10,051 nucleotides of DNA, taken from Desulfobacterales bacterium (lineage in GTDB: Bacteria > Desulfobacterota > DSM-4660 > Desulfatiglandales > B25-G16). The position numbers and the translations under genes were made by a program. Each line of letters begins with the position of its first letter. Positions within the stretch are counted from its first letter, which is position 1. This document shows, piece by piece, positions 6,903 to 10,051 of the stretch. The notes under the pieces were generated by a model. That model saw only the letters and a program-made list of their open reading frames with translations, was not told the origin of the DNA and did no database searches. Where the stretch lies: contig DAOVGH010000084.1 of assembly GCA_030672485.1 (NCBI GenBank), positions 1 through 10,051 on the forward strand, in the 5' to 3' direction.

Positions 6903-7271
6903 TCAGGATGACGGAATACTTGCCTCCAAGGCCATTGCTATCTTCTTTTTGAGCTCGGTTAAATCAAAAGACTTGATAACATAAGAATCTGCAGCAATGG
7001 ATTTAATGTCCTCTTTGAAGGCGTCGTAGGCTGTGCAGAGTACTACTGGCAGGTTGTAGAACTTATTCCTAATCTCCTGCAACAGATCGAGGCCATTATA
7101 GCCAACCATCTTTATGTCCAGTATAACCAGATCGGGCTTTTCCTTATCTATCCTTTCAATCAATCTATATCCATCTGTGGCTGTAATAACCTCATAACCA
7201 GCCTCAGTTAACTCCTCAGAGTAAAGTAGCCTGATATGCTCTTCATCATCAACAACTAATATCTTGGCCAT
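6903..7271 (-). CDS. Stand-alone response regulator receiver domain
   Basis: This is a 122-residue CheY-like receiver with no output domain. It would accept a phosphoryl group from a sensor kinase and signal by protein contact. The active-site set is complete: the acidic pair Asp8-Asp9, the phospho-acceptor Asp52 in LVILDIKM, Thr80 in LCTAYD and Lys100. The residue after Lys100 is serine where most receivers have proline (VIKSFD). The ATG at 7271 has GGGAG eight bases upstream. The gene follows the glycosyltransferase by 40 bp on the same strand, so co-transcription is likely. It ends 9 bp from the stop of the convergent lptG. No histidine kinase is in the window, so the partner is unknown. 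Confidence 0.93.
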   Translation of the reverse strand: MAKILVVDDEEHIRLLYSEELTEAGYEVITATDGYRLIERIDKEKPDLVILDIKMVGYNGLDLLQEIRNKFYNLPVVLCTAYDAFKEDIKSIAADSYVIKSFDLTELKKKIAMALEASIPSS

Positions 7272-7311
7272 GGGTAATCTCCCGACACAAAAAAGCCGAC
7301 CAAATAACTAC

Positions 7312-8538
7312 CTATGCACCCGTTTTCTTGTTCCAACGCCGGATCAAAAGGCCCTTGGAGGCCTCAAACTGGGTGCACTCTTCCTCAATAAACTCTTCAG
7401 ACTCCCTTATGGACATCCTCTCTGTTTTTTTAACGTAAGAAAGGGTCTTACTGAGATAGAGAGGGATAAGGGAGTCCAGAAGCTCATCCAATCTCCACAG
7501 TTTATCTTTGTAGGCAACAGCAAAATCGACCAACACATTGAGCCAGAGAGGCGTGGGAAAGTCAAATTGCTCCGGATCCATCTCCCTTATTTCTTGTAAT
7601 TTATTAACTGTTTCCCTCTGCAGTACCCTCTCCCAGATATGGCCGTAACTATTAAAGCCTTCATGAAATTTTTGAGACAATACTTCCTCATTGACCTCAA
7701 CAGGCGGTGGCATCTCAGTTTCTCCAAGCCCAAAACCAAAGATTGCAGTAGGCTTACTCCATTTTGCCTTACTCCACAATGGATAAAATTTGGTCATCAT
7801 ACTGAAAATAGTCCCCACCACCTGTCTAAACATAGGTCCGAGATCCGAGCCAGGATCCTTGGCCCGGTGAATCTTGGGCCTGCCCATAAAGGCCTGGCAA
7901 ATGGGGATATTTTCGTTCATGGCAAGGGTGGTCATCCAGATATCGATACCAAAATTAGCTACAGCATCCGACCAGGTATCGCTTTGAAGGTAGGTCTGGG
8001 CCAATTCTCCACAAAAGCCAAAATCACCACCTATGGGCTGTCTGACCCGCCTACCATAGAGGGAGCGTATCAAAGGGTAAGCGATGGAGTTTGTTATGGT
8101 ACCATCATATTTATGCCTCACATAAAGGGGTGCCACAAAACCAAAATCCTGAAAGAGGGGTTCCCCGAGGTGCTTTATCCATTTTGGCGTTATGCTCTTT
8201 AAATCGGCATCAACTACCACCACCCCTTTAGCATCAAGATCAACAACCTTCTTGAAGAGGTTTCTAAAATTGTTCCCTTTCCCTTTGATACCGGGTTCTG
8301 TGGATATGTATATTTTTGGTGTACCAGTTCTTATGCCCAGAAATATCTCCTTTGTGCCGTCATTGGAGTTGTTATCACAGTTTATGATCACTGACCGCAT
8401 GTTGCCGAAAAATGACTGTATGCCTTTATCTGCCTGTTGTACGGGAAAGGCAATCGTATCTGCCTCATTATAGGATGGTATTGCTACAACAAACGCCGCT
8501 TTCTTTATATTTTCAGGATTAACCTCATGCTCAAACAT
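7312..8538 (-). CDS. GT-A glycosyltransferase resembling mannosylglycerate / glucosyl-3-phosphoglycerate synthases
   Basis: This 408-residue cytoplasmic enzyme is likely retaining and nucleotide-sugar dependent. Motifs in order: VVAIPSYNEADT (17-28), the nucleotide-sugar region NCDNNSNDGT (53-62), GKGNNFR (86-92), the metal-binding DxD in VVDADL (109-112), RQPIGGDFGF (166-175), FGIDIWM (196-202) and KIHR (222-225). The order DAD, then QP-GG-, then GID, then a late histidine matches mannosylglycerate synthase (family GT78) and the related GT81 glucosyl-3-phosphoglycerate synthases as I remember them. These make compatible solutes or prime methylated polysaccharides from glycerate or 3-phosphoglycerate. 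The exact sugar and acceptor cannot be told from the sequence. The start ATG has GGGGAG 11 bases upstream. A methyltransferase gene lies upstream and a receiver gene downstream on the same strand. Confidence 0.82.
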   Translation of the reverse strand: MFEHEVNPENIKKAAFVVAIPSYNEADTIAFPVQQADKGIQSFFGNMRSVIINCDNNSNDGTKEIFLGIRTGTPKIYISTEPGIKGKGNNFRNLFKKVVDLDAKGVVVVDADLKSITPKWIKHLGEPLFQDFGFVAPLYVRHKYDGTITNSIAYPLIRSLYGRRVRQPIGGDFGFCGELAQTYLQSDTWSDAVANFGIDIWMTTLAMNENIPICQAFMGRPKIHRAKDPGSDLGPMFRQVVGTIFSMMTKFYPLWSKAKWSKPTAIFGFGLGETEMPPPVEVNEEVLSQKFHEGFNSYGHIWERVLQRETVNKLQEIREMDPEQFDFPTPLWLNVLVDFAVAYKDKLWRLDELLDSLIPLYLSKTLSYVKKTERMSIRESEEFIEEECTQFEASKGLLIRRWNKKTGA

Positions 8539-8827
8539 CTTGTTTTAATCTCCCCAACCAGCTTCTTCACCTGCCATCATCATAGAATCCCTTTCGGGCT
8601 TTTCTCCCAAGCCAACCACCGCCTACATACCGGACCAGCTATAGCTCATAGTCTTAATCTCAATTGATACAACCCTCTTTCAATCTCCTTACACTGAGAT
8701 TACCTTTAAATAAGCTACAAGAAATTAGCTTTTTGTATATCTTAGGACAATACCAAAAGCAACCCAAAAGCCGTCGTGCACCAATGAAAAAGATCCCTGA
8801 TGATTCATTGAAATCTGCCTTATGTTA
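8539..8827 (-). other. Leader/intergenic region before the glycosyltransferase gene
   Basis: No gene is visible in these 289 bases. On the minus strand they contain two GCTTTTGG copies 12 bases apart (8774-8767 and 8762-8755), a weak promoter-like pair in the same stretch (TTGCTT, 17-bp spacer, TATACA), and the small inverted repeat at 8712-8731. About 55-75 bases before the start codon, two short overlapping hairpins (GGCTT...AAGCC and CCC-GAAA-GGG, 8613-8589) compete for two C residues. No known riboswitch was recognised. The glycosyltransferase may have its own promoter here. Confidence 0.4.
8712..8731. repeat. Small inverted repeat, possible weak terminator
   Basis: AAGCTA (8712-8717) and TAGCTT (8726-8731) are perfect complements around an eight-base loop. 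Read on the plus strand the stem runs into five T, on the minus strand into TATTTA. The stem is AT-rich and weak. On the minus strand it would sit between the methyltransferase and glycosyltransferase genes. Confidence 0.3.
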
Positions 8828-9487
8828 TCAATCCGTTGATTTTATTGCACTGATCACCACAAACGACCCTTCGCCATAACCCTCTTTTATAGGCTCAATG
8901 CCGCCTATCTCTTTTAAGTCCTGAAAGATGGTTTGAGAAAAACAGAAATCACTGAAACCCGCGTTTTTCAGATAGCAGACAACCTCATCAACAGAATAGA
9001 AGGTGGCCAATTCATAGAAAACACTCTCGTTTTTATGTTTCAGGTATAATTTCCCAAGTGAGCTATTCTTATCGACAAATCCAATTATAAGAGAACCATT
9101 CTGTTTTATTACCCTGTATGCCTCTTTCAATGCGACCTCTACATCATCCAAAAAACATATCGTGGTAACCATCAGCACGAAATCGAAATGGAAATCATGA
9201 AAAGGGAGGGCCTCAGCGACGCCCTCAATAACCTCAATTCCTCTGGTCCGAGCAATTTTGCTCATGTTACCTGCCGGTTCGACCCCGATTTTAATGCCCA
9301 GCGGTGCCGCGAATCTTCCGCTGCCTACCCCAATTTCCACGCCGTCCCGTCTTTCTGGCAATTGGCTGCTTATTGCTTGAAGCTCTGACTCATAAGCAAA
9401 CTTGTTTCTCTGAAACCAATCCTCGTATTGAAATGGATGCTCTTCAAATGGTTTCGTTCTTGCCATAGAGCTATTCACGTTAATCAA
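8828..9487 (-). CDS. Class I SAM-dependent methyltransferase
   Basis: This is a small-molecule-type methyltransferase of 219 residues with the Rossmann pattern of the Methyltransf_11 group. SAM-binding motif I is VEIGVGSGRF (50-59), an acidic motif II follows in GVEPAGNM (68-75), then AEALPF (91-96) and the FDFVLM strand (101-106), with the post-motif EAYRVIKQNGSLIIGF around 122-137. The substrate is not recognisable. I chose the TTG at 9487 because GAGG (9500-9497) lies nine bases upstream; the ATG at 9466 (residue 8) would give 212 residues but has no clear ribosome site, and both keep all motifs. The gene is 289 bp upstream of the mannosylglycerate-synthase-like glycosyltransferase on the same strand, so a sugar or glycoside acceptor is possible but unproven. 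Confidence 0.85.
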   Translation of the reverse strand: MINVNSSMARTKPFEEHPFQYEDWFQRNKFAYESELQAISSQLPERRDGVEIGVGSGRFAAPLGIKIGVEPAGNMSKIARTRGIEVIEGVAEALPFHDFHFDFVLMVTTICFLDDVEVALKEAYRVIKQNGSLIIGFVDKNSSLGKLYLKHKNESVFYELATFYSVDEVVCYLKNAGFSDFCFSQTIFQDLKEIGGIEPIKEGYGEGSFVVISAIKSTD

Positions 9488-9508
9488 CTGCCAGGTCCTC
9501 GGCCTCTA

Positions 9509-9538
9509 TATCTATTAAGATCTCCATATACGTTCCAA
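9509..9538 (-). promoter_or_regulatory. Possible promoter for the methyltransferase gene
   Basis: On the minus strand TTGGAA (9538-9533) and TAGATA (9514-9509) are separated by 18 bp and lie just upstream of the ribosome site used by the TTG start. Both boxes are imperfect, so this is a candidate only. Confidence 0.3.
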
Positions 9539-9540
9539 AG

Positions 9541-9566
9541 AAGCCCAGCTACTATATCTTGGGCTT
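9541..9566. repeat. Inverted repeat AAGCCCA/TGGGCTT
   Basis: A perfect 7-bp inverted repeat (9541-9547 and 9560-9566), extendable by a G-T pair, encloses a 12-base loop. There is no long T-run on either strand, so termination is doubtful. It stands between the methyltransferase start and the repeat element at 9620. Confidence 0.45.
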
Positions 9567-9571
9567 TCCCA

Positions 9572-9600
9572 TTGACACCCAATCATCTTTCCCCTTAATA
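9572..9600 (+). promoter_or_regulatory. Possible relic promoter facing the alanine dehydrogenase fragment
   Basis: A perfect -35 box TTGACA (9572-9577) is followed after 17 bp by TTAATA (9595-9600), a poor -10 box. It faces the broken alanine dehydrogenase gene, 175 bp away, and may be chance or a relic. Confidence 0.2.
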
Positions 9601-9619
9601 CAAACGCATTATATAGAAT

Positions 9620-9694
9620 GTCATTGCGAGTGACCTGCCCGCCATCGTCCCGCTCTGCGGGACTCAGGCGAGGCAGGCGGGAACGAAGCAGTCC
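9620..9694. repeat. Nested palindromic intergenic repeat element
   Basis: An outer module starts GTCATTGCGAG (9620-9630) and resumes with AACGAAGCAGTCCC (9682-9695), which are the two halves of a dispersed bacterial repeat of the GTCATTGCGAG...ACGAAGCAATC type. Between them sits a GC-rich insert that folds on itself. CCTGCCCGCC (9634-9643) pairs with GGCG-A-GGCAGG (9667-9677) with one bulged base. Inside that is a perfect TCCCGC/GCGGGA stem with a three-base loop (9648-9662). The arrangement looks like one palindromic repeat placed inside another. Reading frames across it are not genes. Confidence 0.6.
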
Positions 9695-9775
9695 CTCGGC
9701 CAGACCTGGACTATCTGAGCGCAGTGATGGAAAAGCAGCCATACAGAGACAGCAAAAGCAACAGCATAGTAAAGG

Positions 9776-9967
9776 ATGCTTATTGGCGTGCCTAAAGAGA
9801 CTAAATCGGACGAGTACCGGGTTGCTATTGTACCGGCAGGTGTTGAACTTCTGGTCAAAAAAGGCCATCAGGTCCTTGTCGAAGAAAACGCTGGTCTGGG
9901 AGGCGCCATTCCCGGTGAGGGTCTTAAAGAAGTTGGTGCAACCATATGCCCCAGTATCATGGGCTAA
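9776..9967 (+). pseudogene. ald: Alanine dehydrogenase remnant (N-terminal fragment only)
   Basis: The 63 residues match the start of alanine dehydrogenase, the enzyme that interconverts alanine and pyruvate with NAD. GVPKE is at 4-8, YRVA at 14-17, PAGVELL at 20-26, GHQVLVEENAGLG at 30-42 and VGATI at 53-57. The similarity then stops at an unrelated CPSIMG and a TAA. A functional enzyme has about 370 residues, so the catalytic and NAD-binding parts are missing. The start has AAAGG directly abutting the ATG, without the normal spacer. The transhydrogenase alpha subunit begins similarly but fits less well. A repeat element lies 80 bp upstream and an opposite-strand reading frame begins 15 bp downstream, so this appears to be a deletion scar. 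Confidence 0.75.
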
Positions 9968-9982
9968 GCGCAGGGAATTCTA

Positions 9983-10051
9983 TCATCGCACGCCTTTTCC
10001 CAGTCTTCTTTCTTCAGTACCTGACATAAAATCCGAAAGGGCCTCTTTCAT
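9983..10051 (-). CDS. Possible C-terminal end of an unidentified gene (cut by window edge)
   Basis: On the minus strand a frame enters from the right edge and ends at TGA (9985-9983), followed by an in-line TAG. The 22 visible residues are charged and include GTEERRLGKGVR at the end. They are too few to assign a family. An ATG coincides with the window edge but the true start is probably outside. Chance open frame is possible. Confidence 0.3.
   Translation of the reverse strand: MKEALSDFMSGTEERRLGKGVR

Noticed and set aside
7639..8202. Plus-strand open frame of 187 codons
   Set aside because: It is antisense to the glycosyltransferase, whose motifs are unambiguous in the minus frame.
8589..8613. 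Known riboswitch in the glycosyltransferase leader
   Set aside because: The hairpins are small and the conserved cores of the cyclic-di-GMP, glycine and other classes I know are absent.
9515..9868. Minus-strand open frame of 117 codons across the repeat and the ald fragment
   Set aside because: It translates the palindromic repeat and the antisense of the alanine dehydrogenase remnant; there is no family signature.
1..10051. CRISPR array, transposase, phage or toxin-antitoxin module
   Set aside because: There are no regularly spaced repeats, no integrase or transposase motifs and no small paired genes of those types on either strand.

Overview
The window looks like chromosome from a Gram-negative bacterium. 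LptG, part of the lipopolysaccharide export machine, is the main reason. The moderate base composition, the long threonine synthase with a zinc ribbon and the short palindromic intergenic repeats are compatible with a deltaproteobacterial (Desulfobacterota-like) genome, but that placement is a guess. No phage, transposase, CRISPR, tRNA or rRNA signature was seen.

Left part (1-1046, minus strand). An HPP-family membrane protein is followed by a promoter, a lysine riboswitch with its own intrinsic terminator, and the start of dapA, which runs off the left edge. The riboswitch gives clear feedback logic: lysine should switch off the first committed enzyme of its own pathway by premature termination.

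Central part (1505-6893, plus strand). Five closely packed genes probably form one operon: a divergent phosphoglycerate-kinase-like protein, a PurN-like formyltransferase, protein-L-isoaspartate methyltransferase (pcm), threonine synthase (thrC) and the LPS export permease lptG. The first two are the most unusual genes here. Each keeps the core catalytic residues of its family but has a rebuilt substrate region, and the two are only 5 bp apart.

Right part (6903-9487, minus strand). Read in the direction of transcription this holds a SAM-dependent methyltransferase, a 290-bp gap, a glycosyltransferase resembling the mannosylglycerate/glucosyl-3-phosphoglycerate synthases, and a stand-alone response-regulator receiver. 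The receiver gene converges on lptG with only 9 bp between the stop codons.

Far right (9488-10051). This is gene-poor and scarred. It holds an imperfect inverted repeat, a nested palindromic repeat element, the first ~60 codons of an alanine dehydrogenase that has lost the rest of its gene, and what may be the last 22 codons of a minus-strand gene that enters from beyond the window.
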